DNA of 49,101 nt from Joyebacterum sp964521425 (GTDB taxonomy: Bacteria > Joyebacterota > Joyebacteria > Joyebacterales > Joyebacteraceae). The notes under the pieces are model-generated. The model worked only from the letters and a program-made list of their open reading frames with translations, searched no databases and was not told where the DNA came from. Made by a program: the position numbers and the translations under genes. The DNA is taken from assembly GCA_964521425.1 (NCBI GenBank), contig CAZFRO010000016.1, positions 1 through 49,101 on the forward strand, read 5' to 3'. Positions 1 through 8,169 of the stretch are shown here, in pieces (the stretch's first letter is position 1; every line of letters starts with the position of its first letter).

Positions 1-88
1 CTCTACGGCAATCGTCCCAGGTCAGTTCTTCGCTCTCTACGGCAATCGTCTCAGGTCAGTTCTTCGCTTTCTAAGGCAATCGTCTCAG
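1..88. repeat. 34-bp tandem duplication of the batA 3' end
   Basis: A 34-bp unit is repeated about 2.6 times. The copy nearest the gene (71-88) encodes the last residues and the TAG stop of the BatA-like protein. Two near-identical copies starting at about 1 and 35 follow the stop. The core ACGGCAATCGTC recurs at 5, 39 and, with one change, 73. The period is not a multiple of three and the extra copies lie after the stop, so the protein is not extended. The unit may continue left of the window. It is seen directly; slippage duplication is the simplest explanation. Confidence 0.85.
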
Positions 89-1066
89 GAATGTGGCCGA
101 CAGGAGCATGTCCAGAAGCAGCAGCACCAACCCCAGCACTATCAGACGCGGCCCAAGCTCCGTGTACGTTGTGAAGTGTTTGACCTCTATCTTAGTCTTC
201 TCAAGTTCATCTATGGTCGCGTAGACCTCCGCGAGCATGCCCTCGGTCTTGGCCCTGAAGTAGATCCCGCCGGTGATGTCCGCGATCTCGGCCAGGGTCT
301 CCTCATCGATGTCTGTCGGCGCGTTCACGTAGCGCGTCCCCCAGACCGGGTCGTGCACAGGGATCGGACCTCCCTCAGGAGTCCCCACGGCGACCGTGTA
401 TATCTTGATACCGAGCGCCCTCGCCGCCTGTGCAGCGGTGATCGGGTCTATCTCACCGGCGTTGTTTCTCCCGTCCGTCAGGAGAATGATGATCCTGCTC
501 TCGGCGTCGCTCTTGCGAAGTCTGTTCGTGGCGGTCGCAACTCCAAGCCCTATCGCCGTGCTCTCCTCGTCGATCATCCCGATCTCGACGGACTCCAGAA
601 GTTCGATGAGGACGCGATGATCGAGGGTCAGAGGACACTGCGTGAAGCTCTGGCTCGCGAACACGACCATTCCGATCCTGTCGGAGACGCGTCCCTCAAC
701 GAAGCCCGCCACCACTTCCTTGGCCACGGCGAGACGATTCAGAGGCTTGAAATCCTCAGCTCTCATGCTCCCGGAGACATCCACGGCAAGCATGATGTCG
801 ATGCCCTCGGTCAGCACCGACTCGGTACCGCTCCCCGCCTGGGGGCGCCCCAACGCCAGAATCAGTGCGGTCAGCACGGCCGCCCTCAGGGCTGTCCTCG
901 CATACCGTTTCCAGGACGCGCCACGCCCGCCCGCGGCTTTCGCCAGATCGACCAGCGGGTAACTGATCGCCGCGTTCATCCGCCTGGAGAACCTGAGCGT
1001 CATGAGGAGATAGAGGCCGACCAGCAGCAGAAGCCACAGAAGCTCAGGATTCGCGAACCTGAACAC
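71..1066 (-). CDS. BatA-like von Willebrand factor A membrane protein
   Basis: A 331-residue inner-membrane protein of the Bat/MoxR-associated type. It has an N-terminal hydrophobic segment at about 8-26, a second at about 60-75, a VWA domain at about 88-270 and a C-terminal membrane segment at about 305-325. The metal-binding MIDAS motif DVSGSM lies near residue 95, and the later acidic site is in LLTDGRNN. BatA proteins act with a MoxR ATPase and a DUF58 protein, probably in chaperone-like or metal-dependent maturation at the envelope; the exact role is not settled in the family. It is the last gene of this run in the window, where a batB or a TPR partner would often follow. It starts 4 bases after the BatD-like gene. 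The 3' end is tandemly duplicated. Confidence 0.88.
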   Translation of the reverse strand: MFRFANPELLWLLLLVGLYLLMTLRFSRRMNAAISYPLVDLAKAAGGRGASWKRYARTALRAAVLTALILALGRPQAGSGTESVLTEGIDIMLAVDVSGSMRAEDFKPLNRLAVAKEVVAGFVEGRVSDRIGMVVFASQSFTQCPLTLDHRVLIELLESVEIGMIDEESTAIGLGVATATNRLRKSDAESRIIILLTDGRNNAGEIDPITAAQAARALGIKIYTVAVGTPEGGPIPVHDPVWGTRYVNAPTDIDEETLAEIADITGGIYFRAKTEGMLAEVYATIDELEKTKIEVKHFTTYTELGPRLIVLGLVLLLLDMLLSATFLRRLP

Positions 1067-1070
1067 GCGT

Positions 1071-2138
1071 CTACTCCTCCCCCTTGAACTCGCTCAGTTC
1101 CCGGAACCGCGTTCGCTCGACGAACGCCCTGACCGCGACCAGATCGTCGTGGGCGCGTTCGCTTGTGGGCATGTGAAGCGCGAACTTCGACAGATCAGCG
1201 TAGCTCAGAAGATCCAGAGTCCACGCCTCATCACCATGATCGAAGTCAGCGCCGTGCATTGCAGAGCCCAGCTCCTTCGTCGTCATGTCGACAGCATCAA
1301 CGGAGAAGCGGTCCAGAATGTAGCGTCTGAGCACATCGGTCAGAATGAGGTAGAACCGCGGCAGCTCGCCCTGTTCGACAAGACCACTGCGATCGAGTTC
1401 GCCAAGACGCAAGAGCGCGGCAACGTGCGCAGCCTCTCTCCTGATCTCAGGCGCTACCTCGGACTCAAGGCCCTGCTTCCTTCTCGATCTGAGCCAGCGT
1501 CTGAGGTAGAACAGCCCCGCGAGGAAGGCTGCGACCAGCACGGCGATCACGATGGTCGGCCACATCCGCCGCTTGAGCTCGAGCGGTGGTTTGATGTCTC
1601 TGGGGGTTGGACCCTGTTCGAATTCTCCGGGAGGAACGACGCTTTCTATGGTCACTATCAGAGCATCGGTATGAACCACCGCGGTGTCACCTTCCGGCGA
1701 CACGTAGTGAAACGCCAGGGATGGAACACTCAGATCGCCCGTCTCGAACGCCGTCAGCACGTACTGACGCCGCTCGCGGACATCGCCACCCCGCTCATCG
1801 GTCTCGTGGATGATGACGTCGAGCACCTCGAACGGCGAGATCTCGCCCGCAACCCTGGGAAAAGCCAAGGCGCCATCGAAGCCGCGCACAACCGCCAACG
1901 TGAGAACGAGCCGGTCACCCACGGTGGCAAGCACCGGGGAGACACTCGCGCGTACCTCAAGAACCGTATCCCCTACCACCGTCGCGCGGACCAGGCTCTC
2001 CACCGCAAGAGCAGCATCGCCCGATCCCGGCCCGTCGGCCAACGCTTCATCGAGCGTGACGAGAGGGGCAGAGACCGCAAGCACGAGCACTGCCACTGCG
2101 ATCACTCTTGCGATGATGTGTATGAACTTCACCCGCAT
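1071..2138 (-). CDS. BatD-like membrane protein
   Basis: This protein of about 355 residues has a signal-type N-terminus (MRVKFIH, then a long Val/Ala/Leu stretch). A periplasmic beta-rich domain carries the BatD-type phrase VGDRLVLTLAV. A membrane segment at about 205-225 is followed by an Arg/Lys-rich stop and a helical cytoplasmic domain with RFYLILTDVLRRYI, as in the C-termini of BatD/DUF4381-type proteins. I chose the ATG at 2138 because GTGGAG lies 6 bases upstream and it gives a proper signal sequence. The open frame also reaches a GTG at 2210 directly after the DUF58 stop, but that adds a charged, non-signal extension. Position between DUF58 and BatA supports the assignment. It probably anchors or escorts the VWA proteins at the membrane; this is inference from the family. 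Confidence 0.75.
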   Translation of the reverse strand: MRVKFIHIIARVIAVAVLVLAVSAPLVTLDEALADGPGSGDAALAVESLVRATVVGDTVLEVRASVSPVLATVGDRLVLTLAVVRGFDGALAFPRVAGEISPFEVLDVIIHETDERGGDVRERRQYVLTAFETGDLSVPSLAFHYVSPEGDTAVVHTDALIVTIESVVPPGEFEQGPTPRDIKPPLELKRRMWPTIVIAVLVAAFLAGLFYLRRWLRSRRKQGLESEVAPEIRREAAHVAALLRLGELDRSGLVEQGELPRFYLILTDVLRRYILDRFSVDAVDMTTKELGSAMHGADFDHGDEAWTLDLLSYADLSKFALHMPTSERAHDDLVAVRAFVERTRFRELSEFKGEE

Positions 2139-2210
2139 GCGCATCTCCACACGCCGAGGATCTGCATCACGTGATGTCCGACGCCTGTCCCCGTCGCTAA
2201 TCCGTCCCAC

Positions 2211-3110
2211 TCAACCACGTGCGCCCACTCGCGCCCCCGCCCTTCTTGCGCGCGCTCTGAAGAAGCGCTCGAGCGGCTCGGTGTACGGCGCGTCGGTACT
2301 GACGCTGATTGAGTCTATTCCCAGCCGCCTCAGAAGCTCATCCTGTTCCGCGAGTTGTCGCGCTCTCTCCTCGGCGAAGCGAGCCCGGAAGGACCTGCTC
2401 GATGCATCCACCTCTATGAGCTCATCTGTCTCGGGGTCGAGGAGCGCGATCGTGCCGACGCGCGGAATCTCCTGTTCAAGCGGGTCGCTCACCCGTACTG
2501 CGATGAGATCGTATCGCCGCGCGGCCACGGCAAGCGCACGCTCGGCGCCCGTGGTCAGGAGATCACTCACAAGGAAGACAACCGCGTGACGACGCACTGT
2601 GCTCGACAGGTAATCGATCGCCTGAGGAATGTCCGTGCCGCGGCCTTCCGGCTTGAAGTAGAGAAGCTCGCGAATGACCCTCAGAGCGTGCCGCCGCCCC
2701 TTCTGTGGCGGTACGAATTTCTCGATCCGATCGGAGAAGATGATAAGACCGACGCGATCGTTGTTCCTGACCGCCGAGAACGCGAGGACCGCGCAGAGTT
2801 CGGCGGCCAGCTCCGACTTGAAGCGGGAGACCGAGCCAAACCGTCCCGATGCGCTCGCATCGACGACGAATATGACGGTCAGTTCCCGTTCCTCATCGAA
2901 CTTCTTCACGTACGGGTGCCCCATACGCGCGGTCACGTTCCAGTCTATCGAGCGGATGTCGTCGCCGGGCAGGTACTCACGGACCTCGGCGAATTCCATG
3001 CCCCTTCCCTTGAAGACGCTATGGTATTCGCCGGAGAAGACGTCGTTCACAAGACGCTTCGTCCGGATCTCAATCCGGCGGATCTGTTTCAGTATCTCTC
3101 GCGGAATCAT
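2211..3110 (-). CDS. DUF58 domain protein
   Basis: A 299-residue cytoplasmic protein of the DUF58 family, a degenerate VWA fold that accompanies MoxR ATPases. The family signature region GMEFAEVREYLPGDDIRSID lies at about residues 36-55, followed by WNVTARMGHPYVKKFDEERE. A VWA-like strand with VDASASGRFG is near residue 85. The length is typical of the short soluble DUF58 class. It lies 48 bases downstream of the MoxR gene. The BatD-like gene begins about 70 bases downstream of it, or at once if the GTG at 2210 is used. The molecular role is not established; it is thought to work as a partner of the MoxR ATPase. Confidence 0.88.
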   Translation of the reverse strand: MIPREILKQIRRIEIRTKRLVNDVFSGEYHSVFKGRGMEFAEVREYLPGDDIRSIDWNVTARMGHPYVKKFDEERELTVIFVVDASASGRFGSVSRFKSELAAELCAVLAFSAVRNNDRVGLIIFSDRIEKFVPPQKGRRHALRVIRELLYFKPEGRGTDIPQAIDYLSSTVRRHAVVFLVSDLLTTGAERALAVAARRYDLIAVRVSDPLEQEIPRVGTIALLDPETDELIEVDASSRSFRARFAEERARQLAEQDELLRRLGIDSISVSTDAPYTEPLERFFRARARRAGARVGARG

Positions 3111-3158
3111 GATTCGTAGGAGAGCACCCGACCGCGGTCTGCGCCCGGGGACCCTCTG

Positions 3159-4145
3159 CTAGGGCACCTCGATGTTGTCGAGAATCCTCTGGACTATGTC
3201 CTCGGACGTGAGTTCCTCTGCTTCGGCCTCGTACGTGATGATGACCCTGTGCCTGAGAACATCCATGGCGACAGCCTTGATGTCCTCGGGTGTCACATAC
3301 GCCCGCCTCTGTAGGAACGCATGCGCACGTGCGGCCGCAATCAGATGGATGGAGGCCCTCGGTGATGCTCCGTACGCAATGAGGTCGTTGAGATCCACTC
3401 CGTGCACGGAGGGCTCCCGTGTCGCAAACACGATGTCGAGGATGTACTGCTTGATCTTGTCGTCGACGTAGATCTCTCTCACAAGCTCGCGGGCTTTGAT
3501 GATCGTCTCCGGAGAGATGACGGGCGAGGCCATCGGCTCCTTCCCCGTCGACATGCGTTCCATGATCTCGAGTTCCTCATCCCTCGACGGGTATCCGACT
3601 CTGAGTTTGAGCATGAAGCGATCTACCTGCGCCTCCGGAAGCGGATACGTCCCCTCCTGCTCGATCGGATTCTGCGTAGCCAGCACGAGGAATGGATCAT
3701 CGAGCGGAAACGTCTCGCTGCCTATGGTCACCTGTCGCTCCTGCATGGCCTCCAGAAGGGCGCTCTGGACTTTGGCGGGAGCTCTGTTGATCTCATCCGC
3801 AAGAATCAGATTGGAGAAGATCGGTCCCTTCTTGGTGGTGAACTCACCGCTGTCGGCAGAGTAGACGAGCGTGCCAATCAGATCCGCGGGCAGTAGATCG
3901 GGCGTGAACTGGATTCTCTGGAAGCTCGTATCGATGGCACGAGAGAGGGTTCTCACAGCCAGCGTCTTGGCAAGCCCCGGGACTCCCTCAATGAGCACGT
4001 GTCCGTCGGCCAATAGCCCGATCAGAAGACGCTCCACCATATACGACTGTCCAACGATGACCTTGTTGATCTCGCCCACGAGCGTGCTCAGGAACTCGCT
4101 CTCTCGCTCTATGCGTTCCCCGATGGCCTTGATGTCCGCGTACAA
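3159..4145 (-). CDS. MoxR family AAA+ ATPase
   Basis: This AAA+ ATPase has Walker A in IEGVPGLAKT, Walker B in LILADEINRAP and sensor 1 in LATQNPIEQEG, all classic for MoxR. MoxR proteins act as chaperones that remodel VWA-containing partners, here DUF58, BatD-like and BatA-like. The open frame extends upstream to 4313, but that extension runs antiparallel-looking and basic over the tldE gene. I place the start at the TTG at 4143-4145, which gives 328 residues, the usual size, and has a strong GAGGAGGG site at 4153-4160. That Shine-Dalgarno sequence overlaps the tldE stop codon, which implies translational coupling with tldE. Confidence 0.9.
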   Translation of the reverse strand: MYADIKAIGERIERESEFLSTLVGEINKVIVGQSYMVERLLIGLLADGHVLIEGVPGLAKTLAVRTLSRAIDTSFQRIQFTPDLLPADLIGTLVYSADSGEFTTKKGPIFSNLILADEINRAPAKVQSALLEAMQERQVTIGSETFPLDDPFLVLATQNPIEQEGTYPLPEAQVDRFMLKLRVGYPSRDEELEIMERMSTGKEPMASPVISPETIIKARELVREIYVDDKIKQYILDIVFATREPSVHGVDLNDLIAYGASPRASIHLIAAARAHAFLQRRAYVTPEDIKAVAMDVLRHRVIITYEAEAEELTSEDIVQRILDNIEVP

Positions 4146-4152
4146 CCTGGGT

Positions 4153-4160
4153 CCCTCCTC
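4153..4160 (-). promoter_or_regulatory. Ribosome binding site that decides the moxR start
   Basis: On the minus strand this reads GAGGAGGG, 7 bases before a TTG codon (4143-4145). It identifies TTG rather than the far upstream ATG as the start, and it overlaps the tldE stop TAG at 4160-4162. Confidence 0.75.
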
Positions 4161-5512
4161 TAGAATTCCGTGGCGCCGGTGAACTTGAAGCCTCGGATGA
4201 GCATCGTCGGGCTTGTCACGGAGCCGATGGCGCCCCACGCTGAACCGACCACCTCGCGCTTCTGCGTCATCGCGTCCACGTTCGAGAACACCCGCATCAT
4301 GCTGTCCGTCCACCGGAGGTTCTTCACGGGTCGCACGATCTTTCCGCCTTCTACTAGAAACGTGCCGGCCCGCGTCATGCCGGTGAAGAGAGCCTTCCTG
4401 GTGTCGAGGAGTCCATTAACGTAGTGGAAGCTCGTCACAAGAAGCCCTCGGTCAACCATGGAGATGAGCTCATCCTTCGTCTTATCGCCTGGCTCGATGA
4501 AGAGATTACTCGGCGCGGGACCACCACGGAAGGCCGCCGTTCCGGCGTGCCCGGTCGATTCGACGGAGTCCTTGACCGCGGTGAGGCTGTCGTAGACGGG
4601 AGACCTTGCGATGCCCCGCTCAATGATGCTCACCGGCCTCTTCGGAACTCCCTCGTAGTCAAACGGCACGGGTACCCCGGCCGGGTCGAGACCGTCGTCC
4701 CGGATCGTGATGTTTTCACCCATCACCTGTTCACCGAAGCGCCCGTTCATGAAGGAGAAACCCTCCTGCACCTGCTTCGCGCTGAACGCCGTGAAGCCAA
4801 GCCAGCTCATAACGCTTGCTACGGCGCTGGGTTCGATGATGACATCTAAGGGCTCGTAGTCGATGGCAACCGGATCGGCTCCGGCCACGCACTTATCGAC
4901 GGCCCGTCTGGCCGTCGCCTCGACGTCGATTCCCTCGATTCCCTTCGCGTAACCCACTGCGCTGCCGGCTACGCCATCATCATCGGTCGCGTAGACCGAG
5001 AGAAACGCATCTGTCCCGTAGTATTCCTGCTCCGTCCCGGATGTGTTCATCACGGCGAAGCGGAAATCGCCGACCCGGTAGGCGCCGGACAGCGTGGTAC
5101 CCTTCTCGGCGGCGATCGCCACAGCTCTCGCCACGGCCTCGGCCCTCGCAGACGGCGACATCAGAGCCGTAGCTTCGGAGTAGGTATCCGCCTCGGGAGC
5201 CCTCTCGGATTTCGGAAGCCCCGGGAAGTCGGGGTCCTCAGGACCGGCCCGCGCGACCTCCGTTGCCTGCCTCACGGCCTCCGCAAGCGCGTCTGCCCCG
5301 AGCCGGTTCGTACTCGCAACACCGATGCGCTTGCCCACGGCCACCCGGACCGTCACGGTGCAGTCCTCTTCGCTCACGTTTTGATGTATCACTGACCCGG
5401 CGAATCGTGTCAGCCTGTTCGTGCCGCAGCGTGCGACCAACTCGGTCTCGTCGGCGGGAGAACTCGCGAGCGTCTCCTTCAGGAGCGCATCCAGCTGTGC
5501 CTTGTTGATCAT
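4160..5512 (-). CDS. tldE: TldE/PmbA family protein
   Basis: A 450-residue member of the TldD/PmbA family and the catalytically silent partner of TldD. The N-terminus (ELVARCGTNRLTRFAGSVIH) and the region VGKRIGVASTNRL match PmbA/TldE. The HExxxH metal motif of TldD is absent, as expected for TldE. The C-terminal half carries GLLVTSFHYVNGLLDTRKAL and TRAGTFLVEGGKIVRPVKNL, which are typical of the family. TldD and TldE form a heterodimer that degrades unfolded or modified peptides in the cytoplasm (for example in microcin B17 and CcdA processing). It overlaps the upstream tldD by 4 bases, and the next gene's ribosome site overlaps its stop. Confidence 0.9.
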   Translation of the reverse strand: MINKAQLDALLKETLASSPADETELVARCGTNRLTRFAGSVIHQNVSEEDCTVTVRVAVGKRIGVASTNRLGADALAEAVRQATEVARAGPEDPDFPGLPKSERAPEADTYSEATALMSPSARAEAVARAVAIAAEKGTTLSGAYRVGDFRFAVMNTSGTEQEYYGTDAFLSVYATDDDGVAGSAVGYAKGIEGIDVEATARRAVDKCVAGADPVAIDYEPLDVIIEPSAVASVMSWLGFTAFSAKQVQEGFSFMNGRFGEQVMGENITIRDDGLDPAGVPVPFDYEGVPKRPVSIIERGIARSPVYDSLTAVKDSVESTGHAGTAAFRGGPAPSNLFIEPGDKTKDELISMVDRGLLVTSFHYVNGLLDTRKALFTGMTRAGTFLVEGGKIVRPVKNLRWTDSMMRVFSNVDAMTQKREVVGSAWGAIGSVTSPTMLIRGFKFTGATEF

Positions 5513-6954
5513 CGCTTGCCTCCCACCTCGACGTTCCGGAAACGGGCCGGCGACACGCCATGTCCAACGTGCGCAGCCTGCCCCGGTTCACCCTTGCCGC
5601 AACTGGGAATGCCCCAGATGTGCCACTCCTCAGGACCGGCCACGGCGTCGCATGCTCCCCAGAACTCAGGCGTGATGCCCGTGTAGACAGGGTTCTTGAG
5701 CATCCGTACGCGCTTGCCGCGCTTGATCTCCCAGGCGATCTCGCAACCGAACTGGAAATTGACTCGCCTCTGATCGATGCTCCAGCTCTTGTTCGAGTCC
5801 ACGAAGATGCCGTCCTCTGTGTCTGCGATGAGGTCTTCCAGAGAGCCCTCACCTGGCATGAGGTTGATGTTGGTCATCCTCACGAGTGGAATCCTGTTCC
5901 AACCGCTCGCCCTCATTGTGCCGTTGCTACTGAGTCCGATGCGCGGAGCGGTCTCGCGACTCGTCAGATAGCCCACGAAGATGCCCTCTCGCACGATGTG
6001 CGTCCGCTGTGCCGCCACTCCCTCATCGTCATATGCGAACGACCCCAACCCGCCAACGCATGTCGCATCCGCGACCAGATTAACCACCTTCGAGCCGTAC
6101 TTGAACGAGCCGAGCTTGTCCGTTGTCAGGAAGCTGGTACCCGCATACGATGCCTCCGTGCCAAACACGCGATCCAGCTCGATCGGGTGGCCGCAGGATT
6201 CATGCACCTGGAGGGCGAGCTGCGTGCCGCCGATGATGAGTGTGGTATTCACCGCCGGACATTCGTCCGCATTCAGAAGCTCAAGCGCCTCTGCTCCGAT
6301 GCGCTCGGCATTCTCTGCAAGGTGAAGTGAGCGCGTGAACTCGAACCCCCGTGTTGCGTAGTCGCCACGGAAGCTCGCCGGGTAGGAGCGCGTCTGCCTC
6401 TTGCCGGCATCGTCGATCGCGGTCGCTGAGATTCCACCGCCCGCCTCGATGATCGTCTGGTCAATCGAACTCCCCTCGGTGTCCACGAAGAGCTTCTCAG
6501 TCCTGAAGTTCATTGTCGATGCCGTGGCGAGCTTGACGCCCTTGGTCCGGCTCATTCCCTCACACGCCGCCGACAGCATCTCGAGCTTCTCAGCGAGTGG
6601 AACCTCGAACGGATCCTCGCGGTACTCGCTGGTGTAGGTGTCGACCGCCGGGGGTCTCTTGTCGAGTGTGATTCCAGGGTCGCCGACCGTCCCGCTGGCG
6701 TCCGCGATCTTGAGCGCCTCCTCCGCAATCTCCGAGACCTTCTCCTTCGTCAGCTCAGAACTCGATGCGAACCCCCACGCTCCTCCCTTGAGGACGCGGA
6801 TTCCAAAACCCTCAGACTCTATCGTTGAGGCCGTCTCGAGTGTCCCGTTCTTCATCACGAGAATCTCACTCAAGCCCCGAACTCTCCTGGCGTCAGCGTA
6901 ATCGACGCCCCTCTGCCTGAGGTCGTCCATAGCTTGCTTCAAGAGATCCTTCAC
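5509..6954 (-). CDS. tldD: TldD family metallopeptidase
   Basis: A 481-residue zinc peptidase subunit. The HExxxH motif is HESCGH at residues 251-256, within LALQVHESCGHPIELDRV, and the downstream region TSFLTTDKLGSF is typical. TldD provides the active site and TldE completes the heterodimer. The start is a GTG at 6954 with a purine-rich GGAGAGGGG tract upstream. Its stop overlaps the tldE start by 4 bases, so the pair is almost certainly co-translated. The gene follows trxB by 15 bases. Confidence 0.93.
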   Translation of the reverse strand: MKDLLKQAMDDLRQRGVDYADARRVRGLSEILVMKNGTLETASTIESEGFGIRVLKGGAWGFASSSELTKEKVSEIAEEALKIADASGTVGDPGITLDKRPPAVDTYTSEYREDPFEVPLAEKLEMLSAACEGMSRTKGVKLATASTMNFRTEKLFVDTEGSSIDQTIIEAGGGISATAIDDAGKRQTRSYPASFRGDYATRGFEFTRSLHLAENAERIGAEALELLNADECPAVNTTLIIGGTQLALQVHESCGHPIELDRVFGTEASYAGTSFLTTDKLGSFKYGSKVVNLVADATCVGGLGSFAYDDEGVAAQRTHIVREGIFVGYLTSRETAPRIGLSSNGTMRASGWNRIPLVRMTNINLMPGEGSLEDLIADTEDGIFVDSNKSWSIDQRRVNFQFGCEIAWEIKRGKRVRMLKNPVYTGITPEFWGACDAVAGPEEWHIWGIPSCGKGEPGQAAHVGHGVSPARFRNVEVGGKR

Positions 6955-6969
6955 GCCTCTACCCCTCTC

Positions 6970-7893
6970 CTACCACTTGTTGCTGTCAAGGAAACGCTCC
7001 GTCTCGAACGCCGCGGTCGCTCCATCACCGATGGCCGTGGAAACCTGGCGCAGCGGCTTCGTGCGGCAATCTCCGGCCGCAAACACGCCGCGCACCCGGG
7101 TCTTCATCTCATCGTTGGTCACGAGGAATCCTCTGTCGTCCTTCTCGAGGAGATCGCCCAGAAACTCGGTCTTCGGCTTGAGTCCTACGAAGAGGAAGAC
7201 ACCAGGCACTTCCAGAACCCTCGGTTCCCCATCACCGACTGGCTTGAGATTCAGCCTCTCCACACCCTTGAAACTGCCCTCGATGCTCTCCACGGTGTGA
7301 CTGCAGATACACTCTATCCTGTCATGGTTCATCACTCGCTCCGCCAGGACAGGCACCGCCCTGAACTCGTCCCGGCGATGGATGATATAGACCTTGCTTG
7401 CGATTCCCGAAAGGTAGAGCGATTCCTGGAGAGCGCTGTCGCCACCGCCGACAACGGCGACCTCCTGATCCTTGTAGAACGGGCCGTCGCAGGTCGCACA
7501 GTACGAGACACCCCGTCCCACAAACTCATCCTCGCCCGGCACACCGAGCTTCCGATAGCCCGTGCCGGTGGCCACGATGATGGCACCCGCCTCGTACCGC
7601 TCGGAGCGACCGACCACGACCAGGCCATTCTCTCCGGTCTCGATCGCGCTCACTGAGTCGGTGCCGAGCTCGGCCCCGAACTGGAGCATCTGTTTCTGCA
7701 TTCTCTCGGTGAGCGCGGCCCCACTCTCAGCCGTGACGCCGGGGTAATTCTCGATGAGATGCGTGATCGCCACCTGGCCGCCGGGCATCGCCTCTTCAAG
7801 CACCACAGTCTCGAGATCGAACCTGCCCGCGTAGATGCCGGCGGTGAGTCCAGCCGGTCCGGCGCCGATCACCACAAGATCGTACTTGCGCAT
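6970..7893 (-). CDS. trxB: Thioredoxin-disulfide reductase
   Basis: A 307-residue flavoprotein that uses NADPH to reduce thioredoxin in the cytoplasm. The FAD-binding motif GAGPAG is at residues 10-15, the redox-active CATC is at 132-135 and the NADPH Rossmann motif VVGGGDSA follows. The C-terminal FAD motif VRGVFAAGDC is present. The length is standard. The start ATG has GGGAGG six bases upstream. It heads the run trxB-tldD-tldE-moxR-DUF58-batD-batA; the genes downstream are close enough to share a transcript. Confidence 0.95.
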   Translation of the reverse strand: MRKYDLVVIGAGPAGLTAGIYAGRFDLETVVLEEAMPGGQVAITHLIENYPGVTAESGAALTERMQKQMLQFGAELGTDSVSAIETGENGLVVVGRSERYEAGAIIVATGTGYRKLGVPGEDEFVGRGVSYCATCDGPFYKDQEVAVVGGGDSALQESLYLSGIASKVYIIHRRDEFRAVPVLAERVMNHDRIECICSHTVESIEGSFKGVERLNLKPVGDGEPRVLEVPGVFLFVGLKPKTEFLGDLLEKDDRGFLVTNDEMKTRVRGVFAAGDCRTKPLRQVSTAIGDGATAAFETERFLDSNKW

Positions 7894-7939
7894 GCATGAC
7901 CTCCCACGCAGCTGCTGAAGTGAAATGCGGTGAACCGCG

Positions 7940-7945
7940 AGTATA
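7940..7945 (-). promoter_or_regulatory. Possible -10 element for the trxB run
   Basis: The minus strand reads TATACT about 50 bases upstream of the trxB start. No convincing -35 hexamer is visible at 16-18 bases (best is TGGTCG), so this is a weak call. Confidence 0.3.
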
Positions 7946-8073
7946 GCGCGCCGTGCGCCTCACGACCAGACGCTTTCTCAAGGGCCAAGGTCCTCGTGAA
8001 TCGTGTCTCTGGAAAGGAGGAAGATGTGGCGATGTGCGGCTGGTCGGAAGGGCTCGCCTGTGCGGGAACGTAC

Positions 8074-8100
8074 GAGAGGGGCCCCGGTGGGGCCCCTCTC
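8074..8100 (-). terminator. Perfect 12-bp hairpin, probable terminator after the secretin gene
   Basis: GAGAGGGGCCCC pairs perfectly with GGGGCCCCTCTC across a 3-base loop. It lies about 70 bases past the secretin stop and before the trxB run. There is no clear U-tract on either strand, so Rho-independent termination is inferred from stem strength and position only. Nothing else is recognisable in the 276-base gap 7894-8169. Confidence 0.55.
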
Positions 8101-8169
8101 TTCATAGGGACTTCGCTCATGCTGTGTCCCGTACGATTCCTGTGCATCTCTGCTCAGCGCACGCCGAGT

